Under the pieces are notes generated by a model. That model was not told the origin of the DNA and did not search any database. It was given only the letters and a program-made list of their open reading frames with translations. From Certhia americana (taxonomy: Eukaryota; Chordata; Aves; Passeriformes; Certhiidae): a stretch of DNA of 64,000 nucleotides. A program made the position numbers and the translations under genes. Shown here one piece after another: positions 1 to 12,179 of the stretch (positions are counted from its first letter, which is position 1; each line of letters starts with the position of its first letter). The stretch covers positions 52,932,828-52,996,827 of the forward strand of contig CM031859.1 in the NCBI GenBank assembly GCA_018697195.1, written 5' to 3'.

Positions 1-3000
1 TTATTTCAATACATGCTCGTACAACCCATTCAAGAAAATACATGCTTACTGAAATTAACAGCTATACAAGAAAAAAGGAGCAAGTATATGCTGCATGTCT
101 ATGGTTGTGAAACATGAAGTCCAATTACAATGAACCCAGCAGTGAGAATCCTCACCAGAAAAGACTGAAAGCATAGAGAGAATAAAAAGCAACAGGTTAA
201 ACTGAAGCAATTATGATATGTATTACAATTAAGAGGAAAAGAATGGCTATAAATCTGCATAGAAAATAGATATGCAAAACCAGTGCTCCTCCAAGTTTTT
301 GAAATTTGAGGTCTTTCTGGATCATTTGCTCTCATGTGATGCTTTACATTGAAAATATTCATTCCTTCCCAGGAAGAATTATCATAATGTTTATAATCAG
401 CTCCTTTCCTCTCATGAAAGGTTACAAACCAAGGGCTACAACCCGTTCTCACTTTTCAGGTGAAAAATTCTGCTGCTCACTTTTGTGGTCTTCTTGATAC
501 CTTTTCATGAATTCCCCACTTTGCTTCCTGCCACTGTATCCAAGGGACACTGCTCAAAGGTTTTCAGTAGAAGGTGATTTTAAGAAAAGGATACTTAATT
601 TTTGTCATGAATGATGTTGGTGTACCTTTATGTACTACAGAGCAGGAGGAGGGATGACACTGTCCATTCCACTCCATTCCACCTCTATTTTTCTGTAGCT
701 CCATGTGGATGAGACAAAATGGCTGATATAATTCTTCATTTAACTGGAAAGCTCACTGATGAATAAATAAACACTTACCTTAGGAAGGGCTGTAGGTCCC
801 TGATTTGTCTCTTTCTTCTGCCCATCTATTTTTAAGTTTAATTATATCCAAAAATGCTGAATTCTCTGGAGGCGAATAAGTCTAGTTACTTCCTATACTA
901 AAAAACTTTCAAAGTTCTTAAATTTAGTTCTTATCAGGTACCCTTGCTTTTGCCAAGACTTTCAACAAAATATTTTATGGCAGGAATGAAGATTGGATTT
1001 TTTCAAGAGAATAAAGTATCTATCCTGAATTTTTTTGTGAATGTCTACATGTTATTATGAATCATAATTGATTACATCTACCTAGATGTTTTCCACTTAT
1101 ACTCCATTCCACAATTCCATTGCTCTAATTTTGCAGATGGGCATGGTAGAAGGGGTGGTAGATCACTTCTGATTGCCTTTTTATATGCACTGATCTTATG
1201 GATTTATTTCAGTGGAGTTGATCTGAGACGAGCTACAATGATAAGCCAGCTGTGTGTTCCATATCTGGAGTTATATTCAGGTTTGATTTTGCCAATTTCA
1301 AGTATCTAAGCATAATTTAAGGTTTGCAATTTATTCTTCTTGTGCTTACATTTTCTTAGCTATGTAATAAATAGGTGGGGTCCCACACTGAGGCATGCAT
1401 TTGCTGCAGTGGTTTGCTGAAGTTGTAGAGTCAGAGGACTTCTACACAAGAGTCTGGTCTTCTTCTTTCAGCTTCCACTAGGGAAAGTCACAGATTTTCT
1501 AGCTTTATGAAGGCCAAAGCAACTTCTCTTCGCTCCAAAATTAGGGGAAGTCCATCTCCAGCACAGAGAATGCTTCAGAAATTCTTCTTCCCTCTTGTAT
1601 GACAGAAAGAACACTCCCTTCACTTTCCCCTCTTTTTTTTAAAAAAGTCATGTTATTTATCTTAAAAAAACCTTGCTAAATGTTTTCCTTTAGGATGTAG
1701 AGACAACACAAAGGATGTACTCAGTGTTGCAAATATATTTGAGTTGAAATACAGAAGTGCAATTCAAAAGCTATTTCTGAGCATTGTGCGGTTTTGGCAC
1801 CTGTGTCCTAATCACATCCCAAGCCCCCTTCAATTCTTTTCTGAATTTAAGTGCAGCCTGGATCCCTGTTAACACTTACATTTTTTGCATGTTTAACTTT
1901 GCTGATGAGAATAGTTTCATTTGCCTCAGCAGGGCCACTTGTGGCACAAAATTAGGCACATGCATAAACATTTCTAAGTTTGCTACAAATGATAGTCTTC
2001 TCAACAGTTCCTGTACAGCAAATATTGACTTCTCTGAGAGTCTAACGGTAACATGATACACTTTGTCAAAGCAAGAAATATCAAAATTTTGGTCATAATT
2101 TACATGTAAAGTGTTGAAACATAGGCAATTTTACAGTTTAATCAACAGAGATTAAACCAGCTCAAAACTAGAGTTCTTCACGTGTTGAATCAACCAAATT
2201 CCTATCATGACACTCTGTCATTGATCTCACACAGAGATCAATTTCTGGGGAACTGGTGTGTATATATAGTGTCAATGCTTCAAAAGCTTGTGTTCATTTA
2301 TCTGTACTTTAATGTATTACTAGAGAAGCATCTTCTCAATTTTCTCCCTGCCTTGAGTGACATGAATCTATTTGCTTGTCTTCATAGTATTTTTTTGAAT
2401 AATTATGCTAAATACTGGAAATGCCAAAGAAAAACTCAGCAATCTGCTCATATGTTTCTGATAGCTCCCTTGCTGAATAATAGAATAATACTATATTGAT
2501 AGTAATTCAAATTATATAGCTAATGGATACGTAGCATATTAAAGATAAATCAAGTCTTTGTGCAATGTTCTGTTTCCTAATGCCATCCTAAAACTCATAT
2601 CAATGACAAATATATAGCAAAAAGCAATTTGTTGAATTCTGTGTATTATTTTGAAAAATAGAAGGGAAACTGCTCAAAGAAATACAACCATATGTCAATA
2701 TGAGAATGTATTCTAAAGGTTGATAAACTTTTTCCATAAGTATGATTTATAAATTGAAAGTTGAATGAATCTTCTCTCTTCCAAGAATACCATCAGCAGA
2801 TGCTTCAAATGCTCCAAAGAGCAGTCCTCAGCTACTTTTGAGGGGGGTTAAATAGGTTTTGTGGTCCACCCATGAGAAATCTCAGTAACTAATAAAAATA
2901 AGCTGTACTGAGGCAGGTGTCAGTACTCAAACCATGTTTTCTACACGATTATATTTCATCAACACATCACTTGGGTGAAGAAATAATTTGTTCATATTTT

Positions 3001-5294
3001 CTTGATGAAACTTCTTTTCTTGCAGTACTTTCCATTCTTTTGTGTCCTGATACTGTCTTAAAGAATATATTTTATTCATTGATAGAGCTGATAAGGACTA
3101 CAAGTTATTAGCTGAGCATGTGTAAATGTGTGCATTCAACTGGCGGAAATTTAAACACTATTTTGTTTTCCTAGGGTAACTTTAATCCATGCCAATATTG
3201 AACTTCAACAAATCTTCATGAAGCCACAGTCAAGTAAAAAAAATGTTATCACGCCCATAATACCTACCCGGCTGTAGAATAATAAGCATATGTGTGAGGG
3301 TTTAAAGACCCATTTTGCAGAAGAAATGGCTGCGTGTAGTGTCAGGCATATCTGGTAATATTCCACTGTGAATCAATGCCACAGAAGAAAGTAGAACCCA
3401 GTTACTCTTCTCTCTGGTTTCTTAATTTGCTCACATTTGACTCATTTGACTTCTAGTTTAAGACAGAAAATAAAAATACACTGGGTATCTTATTGACCCA
3501 CTTTTATGTACCTACAATCTAGCTTCAGGCCAGGTTTTTGATCACTTATGCCTTCTTTTGGAGACACATAATGGTACTTCTGCTTAAAGCCAACAATGCA
3601 TTCACAGCACTAGGTTTGCAATAATCATTGTACAGACTAACAAGTGAATTTATAAGTGAAAGCACATTTAGAAGGGAGAGATGAAGAAAAATGGCAATTT
3701 TTTTGCAATTACAGATCTCCTAAGACAGGCATTTTCTAAAGCTGGCAGGAAGATTCTTTTTCTTCTATGTGTACAGGCTTCACTTGCACAAATTTGAGTG
3801 ATTATCAATTTTAGCAGGGAGGTATGTGTTTAACTGCATTGTTACTTTCATCGCACATAAAACCCATGGAAACATTGGTGCAGATAATGAGAAGGCCCAT
3901 TATAGGAAGACTAATAAGATTTTGGAGATGTTAAGGTTATATGCATTATTCATACACTATGAATGGAAAGTGCTGAAGTCCTCAGCTGACTGCGGAAGCC
4001 TTGGAGGCTCTAATAGATGGTTAAATATTTTACACAACAGTCATAGGGTTAGCAGTGTCAAGTGAAATCCATATATTTTCACAAAGTTGTAGCACTAATA
4101 TTATAAGAATTGGGTACTACAGCAGGTTTCTTAACCATGACTACTTTAGTACTTGGATTTCTACTCCCTGTACCTGGTTCCCTAGATCAGCAGTGGCAGT
4201 TCTCTCTCTTCACACATCTCCTGCTGCTCATTGACCTTAATGGTCCTTAGAGAGGAAAGTGTCCTGAATTTCTCTACTGGAAGAAATAATTGATGGAAAC
4301 TAACAGTGCTTAGTACTTCACAGGAAACACTTAAAAACTTAAAGAATAGTACCCTTTAAAAACTATTTAAGAAAAGTACCCAATGAGAATTGGGTTGGCT
4401 TTGCATTTAAAGTGTTTTCTAGACAAAACTTCCCTGACACATCTTTATCCAAGGGTTTACCAACAGTGTAAACTAAATTGATGATCTAAGTCTAGGTTCA
4501 CATTCTCCATACAGTCCCACCTCAGAACTGCAATGGGTAAAGTGAAAATTCATCTCAACTCACTCTATCGTGCCTGTTGTTTTTATTTGTAGGTCTTTGA
4601 CTAAGGAGTGATTACTACAGTGATTACTGGCAGCCCCTACATTTTCGTTAAAGGAAGGGTGCTGGAATTTCTCTCACTCTTTCCAGGGAGAATTGTGCTT
4701 TTTGCTGTGATAATAATCCAGGGAGTAATAATACCAAACACAACTCCATGAGTTAGTCTGTTAGTTTCCAAAGAACATATATTCTGATCCTGATTCTGAT
4801 AAAAGGGCACATTTTAAATCTCCAAATATAGCTTCAAAGATCAATTTAAATTATTTGATAATGGTCAATCAGCTGTATTTTTCATAACTAGTGGCATAAG
4901 ACCTTTGGCTGATGACTAAGCTAGAATGTCTTCAGGAGTGGAGTTTTATTTGATGCTCTGTGACTAGTTTAGGCTACCATTGCAGGAGATATCTAAGACT
5001 TTAAGTCTGTGTTTTAAGGTACTTAGACCATGAATGCCAGAAGCTGATGGAATTGAGACACCTGACTCCAAATCACAGAGTTAGTTACTCTTTTGGCCTC
5101 ATGGGCATCAGAAGGATCACTGAGATAAATATGCTATGTCAAGAAGTGTGAGGGACCCAGAGTCACTGCATTCCTCATTGGAATGGGTTCAGACTTCAGA
5201 GAAGTTTGAAGGAGAGCATAATTAAGTCCTTCTCACTGCTGACCAGACTGGCTGTCTAGTGCTCAGGCCAGGTGGGCAGGAAGTGGTGGGCTGG
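1..5294. other. AT-rich non-coding stretch, no gene seen
   Basis: No reading frame here has both coding-like composition and usable splice sites. The ORFs present (up to about 117 codons) are rich in L, S, F, C and H, as expected from chance frames in AT-rich DNA. No CR1, LTR or microsatellite was recognised. Confidence 0.6.
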
Positions 5295-5333
5295 TCCCTG
5301 ACTGAGCCCTGCCTGGCTGCCCTCAGTCAGGGA
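5295..5333. repeat. Perfect 12-bp inverted repeat with 15-nt spacer
   Basis: TCCCTGACTGAG at 5295-5306 is followed after 15 bases by its exact reverse complement at 5322-5333. The transcript of either strand could form a stable 12-bp hairpin. The surrounding 80 bases are much more GC-rich than the neighbourhood. Function is unknown; it could be a stem-loop RNA element, a protein-binding site or a relic of a small inverted-repeat element. Confidence 0.8.
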
Positions 5334-5904
5334 GAGGGGCGGCTGCAGGCAGCCAGAGTCTCAGCAATCTTTGTTTAGTAGCAATATGCTGATTTCCTAC
5401 TATACTTGTATCACTCTTTTTCTGTTTCTCTCTCTCTCTCGCTGCATGGGATCTTGTAGTTTTCCTCAAAGAGGAAGTTGACAGTGAGTGCCTGTCCTTC
5501 CCCTTGTCTAATTCTTTTGCTGGCTTCCCCTCCTACAACTTTCTTCTCTCACTTTCTGGCATACACAAGGATGGAGGTTTCTGGGCTGCTTTCCTTTGTT
5601 TTCCTCATCTGCACTTGAACAAGTAATTTTCAGCTCCCTTTTACTACTCACAGTTATTTCTTTGGACACTTCTTACTCACAAGTCAAACCTAACTAAAAT
5701 TGACCAGTGAGCATGCTTGTCCATTCAGTCTCCTCTGCCCTTCTCTGTTTCATGTATCAGCTGCTTGACTGTGCTGTGCACTTCTGTCCTGGCCCTCATG
5801 TATCTCCATTTGGCTTCCATGTCTTGCTGCTTTCATTGACCATTATAACATTTTTCCTGAACAGAGTGGGACACCGCAGTTCTCATTGACACTGCAGTTC
5901 TCAT

Positions 5905-6246
5905 TCAGTACCCTGGTGGTTTCACCAGTGGTTCAATTCTTGGTGTACTGAAACCACCATCTTCTCTGGAAAATATTTTCTCATATGATCTGTATATTCC
6001 CCCATACCTGAAGCCTGGCTGTCCTAGGTCAAGAACAATCCTTTTCATGCATTTGCAAAGCATTTCACCCAATGGGATCATCTTCAGCTCTTCATAAGGG
6101 CTCCTGAGAGCTGCAGAAGCACAGCCTGTGCGCCAAATAAACTGATACGTTTTGCTTAACATGGCCTGGGGAGGCCAATGCCATCCTTGAAGTTTTCTCT
6201 TACGGCTGTAGGAAGTTGCTGCTGCAATGTTTGCCAAAATCTGGAC
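5905..6246 (-). CDS. Candidate terminal coding exon with stop codon, unidentified protein
   Basis: After a usable acceptor (tttgcttaatttcag on the minus strand, AG at 6247-6248) there are 113 open codons, then TGA at 5905-5907. Composition is protein-like: balanced charge, many A, G, P, E and R, and more purine-first codons than expected by chance. The segment starts in phase 0. It carries a basic SRKRK stretch near its start, then an aromatic-rich part (GWHWPP), and ends near KPPGY. The preceding residues plus MVVV from the upstream exon form a mildly hydrophobic run before the basic stretch, so a short membrane anchor cannot be excluded. No clear AATAAA lies close downstream; the nearest on this strand is near 4945. 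It could also be a single long chance frame. Confidence 0.5.
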   Translation of the reverse strand, partial: VQILANIAAATSYSRKRKLQGWHWPPQAMLSKTYQFIWRTGCASAALRSPYEELKMIPLGEMLCKCMKRIVLDLGQPGFRYGGIYRSYEKIFSREDGGFSTPRIEPLVKPPGY

Positions 6247-6641
6247 CTGAAATTAAGCAAATATTTTTTTTAATTGAAATCTTTAAACCACCATTAACTA
6301 CACTACGTCCTCATTTGTCAGAGCTACTTTCTTTGAACTCCTCCAGATTAAACCAAACCTAATTTACAAGAAACTTTTCAGGTTGTTTGCTCATTACTGC
6401 AGCATTAATTCCTTTTGAAATTTTGACAATGAGAATTCAAAGAACATAAACACTGCTGTGTTTCTTGAAGCAGTGCTTGTGCTTGTATTGATCATACAAT
6501 AGAACAAAGTGTGTCTAAGCCTTAGCTCATTATAAAAGTCTCTGAAACTCTGGAATTTATTACTCCCATGCTGGCTAATTAGTTTGTATGTAAAATTTTA
6601 TCTTTCATTACTGTCTTCTTAGACACCAAAGTTTGCCTTAC

Positions 6642-6696
6642 CACAACAACCATAGTAAGTGGGTTTTGTAATGCTTGACTACAAACAGAGCATTTC
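6642..6696 (-). CDS. Candidate 55-nt exon encoding a CxxC motif
   Basis: The acceptor cataaaatcag and donor GTG|gtaagg bound 55 nt, with one nucleotide completing the previous codon and then 18 codons ending in phase 0. That matches the phase-0 start of the terminal exon. The translation begins KCSVC, a CxxC that pairs with the CQNC of the next exon upstream to give a zinc-ribbon-like arrangement split over an intron. It ends NPLTMVVV. Length and motif suit a real internal exon, but the family is not recognised. Confidence 0.43.
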
Positions 6697-7017
6697 CTGA
6701 TTTTATGCTTTCTGTGTTTAAACATTTGCTCAGCACTGAGCATTATTTTGCCAGCTTTTTTTCTAGAACTTTAGCCAACTACAGGCCATTACTTGAAGCC
6801 ATTTACTTTTTCAGCTGAATGTACTGAAAGTACACAAAAGAAAGAGAAGAAGGGTTCCAGTAAAAGCTGTTTCTAAATGGCTTGCAAGGCTTTGAAGGCA
6901 GCTGCCTCCAGTAGACTACTGTCTGAAGGGCACCTGAGAGAGTGGCAGATACATACAGCCTTCCTGCATCATTTCTGGCTCTACCTCTTCTCTTGGTTCC
7001 ATCTCCTGGTTACTTAC

Positions 7018-7058
7018 CTTATGGGATCCATGAAACTCAGAAAACAGTTCTGGCAGAC
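7018..7058 (-). CDS. Candidate 41-nt exon encoding VCQNC
   Basis: The donor AAG|gtaagt is a perfect match to the vertebrate 5' splice consensus. The exon reads 13 codons (VCQNCFLSFMDPI) plus two nucleotides, which with the first base of the 6642-6696 exon give an arginine codon, so phases agree. The acceptor is tcag but its upstream tract is purine-rich, which is its weak point. The CxxC here and the CSVC one exon downstream are 13 residues apart. Confidence 0.4.
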
Positions 7059-10000
7059 CTGAGTGCTGGCTCCCTCCTCCCAGCTCTAGTGGTTATTACA
7101 ACAGGCCTTTCAAAGTAATTCAGCCACCTGCAGGCCACTTTCTGCAGCATTTGCATTTCCAACACATCATGCCTGATTCCTCCCATTTTCATTATTACTG
7201 GTCCTGCAGCCATTTAATTTGGAAAGTAAAAACCTTTATTCTGAGCTTTTTAATTATGCTGGGAGTTAGTCAGCAGTGGGTGTCAGGGTTGAATCTGCTC
7301 CATCTTCTTATGGCTAGCTGAGAAAAGAAATTGTTGTTCTAGAAGCAGCCTTGTTAGGCATGTAGGTATTCCAGCTGCAAGTACCAACTTCTCCATGCCT
7401 GCACTTGCCACTGTGGGGGAATGAGAATATTCACACTTGTTGGAACAAAATGGAAAGAAGTATACATTTTTCCTTTTTGGTTCGAAACAATATAAAACTT
7501 AGGTCAGTTTCTCTGTTTATTCTATGAATAGGCCACAACATTTACTTTACCAGCAACGATTATGCTTTGGTCTTGTATTTAAACAAACTTACTAATTAAA
7601 ACTGTGGTAGCATTTTTCTAACATTCAAGTGGTTTGTTTTTTTTCTTTTAGACAGAGTGAAATCAGGAAAAGAATGCTGAAAAATAATTATGGAGTTTGG
7701 TTAATAACTTACCTAATGAAACAGCTAAGAGGTATAGTTAGCAAAAATGTTAAGTATAAGCCAGTCTTAAGCAATTTCTGGCATTAACCCAGTCTGAAGT
7801 AAAGATTCTCATTAGTGGGATCTATGGTGTGGTAGATCTGGTCTTAATTAGATATTATTCAGTATTAAAGTGTGAAAAACTTTTACTGACACGTCTTCAG
7901 ATAGGAGTTTGACTCTGATCTCCTAAAAATAAAATTATTTCTGTCTTGAGGAAAAGGGTGACCTACAAGAAAAATAATATAAATAAAGGGTTGGAGAAGA
8001 CTAATTTGAGCTGAGAGACCACTATCACTGTGTGGGTGTTTGTAGCATCTGATATAAAAAAGCCCTAGTCCTGAGCAGGAACCTGCAAACACTATTGATA
8101 TTAATTCTATTAATAAAAGGAAAACTAAAACCATCCTTAGAAAGAAGCTCTAATCCTATCAATATCAATATGTGTGCAATTTAGAGATTAAAACACTAAT
8201 TCTTAGCAATTCAAATGATCTGTGACTTTATATTCTCTTTCCTGCCTGATGAACTGCAAACTCTTGTAATAGAATTGTGTCCTACTTTGATTTTTTTTTT
8301 TTTTTTAAATCAGGGTTTTTTAATAAGTTTTGGGGTTTTTTTAACATTATGTTCAGGGAAGAAACTATGCAATTTCTTGTGTTCTTCATGTGGTTGAGTT
8401 GGTAAACCAAGGCTTCATAAACAGAATCATACCAAGAACAATTTCTGTTGAGGATTCTTCTGAATTTTACCCAGGATGTTTTACTTCTGCAAAGTGATAT
8501 ATATACATTTTATTTATATTAATTGTAATTAGAAAGTGTGATTTTTTCTAATAAGTAAAAAGGTTTCACCGGCACCAAGCTAGAAGTGCTGCATACTGTG
8601 TTATGCCATATACTAAATTAAGTGTTTCTTAATTTACACTGAGTAGAAAAATCTGTTTTGTCCAAGATTTTCTCTTTCCTGATTTGCCAGCTAAATTATA
8701 TCTACATTTTCCCTTGCTGCTATAAACAGACCATAAATACATGGCTAATTTCTCAACAAAAAGCCTCTCAGAGGTAACCAAGTGATTTGAAACATTTATT
8801 TTCTACTTCCACAGACAATAGATGCAATGCATGTAAAATTGAAAAGATTTTAATTGTAACTGCCTAGCAAAACCTGAAACCTTATGGAACAAGACAGAAA
8901 TCTAACTTGCTTGCTGCAAGTGTGTTTCATTTTAGGCCAAATTTATTCTGAGTTAATACTTAATTTTCTGTTGTAAGTACTATCATCATAACAAGCTACA
9001 GGTATGTGTTTTCAGGGTGAGGATGGAGGCAAGTGGCTTACAATTTCTTTTGTTTCTCGCTAAAACTGTCGAGATTTTCCTGAAACATTCTATTTGCATA
9101 AGGCAATTCTCTTTGATATCAAGCAAAGTATGGGTTTAGTAAGTGCTACAAACAATCATTCTGTCCAACTAATGCAATAGCTGGACACAGGCAAAAAATA
9201 GAAGTGAACTTGATGTTTATTTTGTTTTCACTGGAATCATTGTTGACGCAGTCCAATACGTCTAGCTGGCTTTTCTATAAATGTGTCTTGTTAATGTATC
9301 TTCTCATACATGGGTGTGCATTTATGTCAAGATGCACTTTGACATTTTTTTATGTCAAAAGTGCATGTGAATTTAGTGGTGTTTTCAAAGTTAAATTAAC
9401 CAAAGATTCCTTTTTGAACACCTGCAATTTCCTTGAACTGAGCACGTGGCAAGGCTTAACCAGCAAAATGAAATTCATTACAATAAAATATACCTTCCAC
9501 TTCTTTATTTAATGTGGTTACCAGAATTCCCTAAAAAGCTTATTTTGATAGTGTCCAAAGTGACAACCGTATTTGTAGGGAACATACTACAGATATTAGG
9601 TAAACTTGACATGAAATGTTGCTTTGTTTGGGAAGGAATTTTTTCAGACTTATATACTAGCACAGTTAACCATTGTAACTTTAGGCAAAATGTTTCTGAG
9701 GTGTTGCCTCAGGACTTTTCTGAATATTGTTGCTTTGCAGATATGAGAGGGCTTGAGAAAAACCCAGCTGCATACAGAGACACCTTCAATGGGTTTTCCC
9801 CTGCACTTTCAGTAGTAGTAAAGGCAGAAGTTTTTTATTACTTATATCCCATTCCTCCTCTCTTGGTTGAGAAGTTAAGTTAGTTTTTTGCTCTACACAT
9901 CAATCCACCTCAAGACTTCAAGACACTGCAGCCTTCTTTATAACCTTTCTAGCATCTCAACACATGTGAAACCTATTACAGACTCTGAAAATGTCTTTTA

Positions 10001-10666
10001 TGTTATATAGTAGACTGTCTGGTTTTATAAAAGGGAAAATTCATTCCAAGGATGCCCTCTATGACTTTATTTTAAAAGGAAAAATAACCTCCCAAAAAGT
10101 CTTAAAAGAGAAGAGATCCTTGGAACTGAGCACAGTTAAAACACATAACCTGTTGTTTTGATGTTTGCTGTCCTGAAAGAGCATGATCCAAAGGCCTCCA
10201 GAGTTCATGAACATTTTTTCTTTATCTTCAGTGCTCTCTGTCTAGGTTCCAAGTATAGAAAATAGCTACAATATTTTTCCTTAAAATAGTTTGTTACTGT
10301 GTATTAAGTATCTGAAACACGTGCTCAGCGCATCCTTTGTCCTAAACATAGTAAAATGCCATGTGTTCTTGTCTGCTCCAGTGTGTGAACTTTTCAATCT
10401 TGGAGCTCTAGTCTCTTTTATTGCAGGCTGCTTATTTCAGGTTTTGTTGATCAAGGTACCTACAGCCTCCCTTTTCCAGGGATCTGCCTTTCCAAGATGA
10501 AGATAAAACTGGACCTTCTGTCTCAGCACTGAGCACACTACATCAGTACATTAGCATCTAGAAAGAATTCAAGCCAGAGGTTTGGTGTTCAGGTTGTTGA
10601 ACTATTATGGAGGGAGAGGTATCTGTGAGTCAGAGCTTCAAAAAAATCTCTGTAGGTAAGACTTAC

Positions 10667-10744
10667 CATTGTGGAAATTTCTGGTGTGTTGATAGAGTTA
10701 AACTTCAGGTATAATTTTCTTCTTGAGCAGATTGTGATTTCCAG
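10667..10744 (-). CDS. Candidate 78-nt exon, phase 0/0
   Basis: The donor ATG|gtaagt is near perfect. The exon holds 26 codons in phase 0 at both ends, which fits the phase-0 start of the 7018-7058 exon. The translation contains RRKLYLKFNSINTPEI, which is polar and charged like a folded soluble domain. The acceptor is an in-frame TAG directly before the first codon, with a weak pyrimidine tract. No homologue is recognised. Confidence 0.38.
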
Positions 10745-11342
10745 CTACTCTGGATTCAGGATGTCGCACACCATGGATACAAGTAAATGCAGAGTACTAA
10801 TAGAAGTAACCAACACAAAATGCCTCAAGAAGAGTAAAAAAACAGAGCAGAGTTGTTTTCTTGAAACAGTCTCCCAGACTTTGATACTTTGCAGCTCAGT
10901 CAGAGACGATGTCTTTATGTCTAGTATATGTTAGTGATTTCACTTCCATGTATTTGTTCAATCACACACAAAACCCAATTTAGCTCCCTACAAACCCAGG
11001 CAGGCAAAACCAGTATAACCTACAGAAGAGCAACTCAGGACAGCTTCTCTGTTTACTGATCAGTAGAAGGATAGTAGGCCTAAACTTAGTATGAATGCAT
11101 TTTCCCAGCTTTTCCTTAACATCCTGAACTTGACTCCATCCCATCAAAATCCCTGTCAGGGAATAAATAGCAGCTCTGGCTTCTCCTGCTTGTCTGAAGA
11201 CAGAGATTTTTAAGCATTAGGTCAATGAAAGGATCTGGTGGGAACAAGAGCGTGAACGACTAGATGAGGTCACTATGAGATGACATGGAAAGAGATTCCT
11301 ATCTGGTTAGGAATAATAGCTTGAGCATATCTCTTTGAGAAC

Positions 11343-12179
11343 GTCTAGTGCAAGAAGTCCAGGAGTGCTGATATGTGACAGAATTTTCCCACTGTGATGG
11401 CTGTACCTGGAAGAAAAACAAAGTGACAAGAATCTACTTAGCAGTTTGATCCAAAGAGGTTGGTATAATATAGCAAAAGGACTGAATATAAATTTTGCTG
11501 CCCAGAAGACCAAATCTATGTTTTGCTCAGGTACAGACTGAACTGTAAAGCTGCTTCTGTGTGAAGAACTGGCCATCCTAGTAGAGCAGAAATTTAGATG
11601 CAATGAATTAAAACACAACTTCCAATTTATCTGCTAACAGAGCATAAATCCACTTACTTGACCACTTCATCTAATGTATATGTGGCAACATCAATTTTCC
11701 TTTTCTCTGTTAGATTTTATATTTTTCTAAAACAAAGAACATCATGCAACTTTTTTTAGAACAACCTGTGAGGAAAAAAATCAAACAAACCATTAATCTA
11801 ACAGAAGGATACTGAATGGAAATGTTTCAAAAGCTGAAAATATCTGGTATCCCTCAATACTTTAAAAATAAGTATTATAGGGGGCTTTGAATCATCCTCC
11901 CACAGTACAGCTATTGCAGAACAAATGTTTGTTCATCTTTTGCTTTCAGCTGTTACTATTTTGACTAGTTGCACAGACAATCTGAACAATCACCTGAGCC
12001 AAATTTAGTTCAAATGCAGAGGGAGTATGTGATGTGAATGTAAGAAGGCCCAATTTCATTAAACTACCCTCTTTCATAGCAATTTCTGTTTCAAAAAGAG
12101 CAGAATACAAGAGAACAAGAGGACAAGAGCAGTTCAGCATTTCTCCCTGTGTGTTGACATAGGTCCCACCTTCCTCGTG
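11343..12179 (-). other. Three weaker exon candidates of the same minus-strand gene
   Basis: Segment 11658-11704 has a perfect donor CAA|gtaagt and reads KRKIDVATYTLDEVV. Segment 11343-11406 has a strong acceptor (ttgtttttcttccag) in the matching phase and reads YSHHSGKILSHISTPG, but its only phase-compatible donor (GAC|gttctc) is far from consensus. Segment 11994-12179 is a 62-codon open stretch ending CAG|gtgatt and containing GGTYVNTQGE. Phases can be made to agree among the three. The missing good donor and several possible acceptors keep this group uncertain. Confidence 0.25.

Noticed and set aside
7696..7710. Minus-strand consensus donor gtaagt near 7700
   Set aside because: The only phase that would join the next exon has a TAG immediately before the donor, and no exon of reasonable length precedes it.
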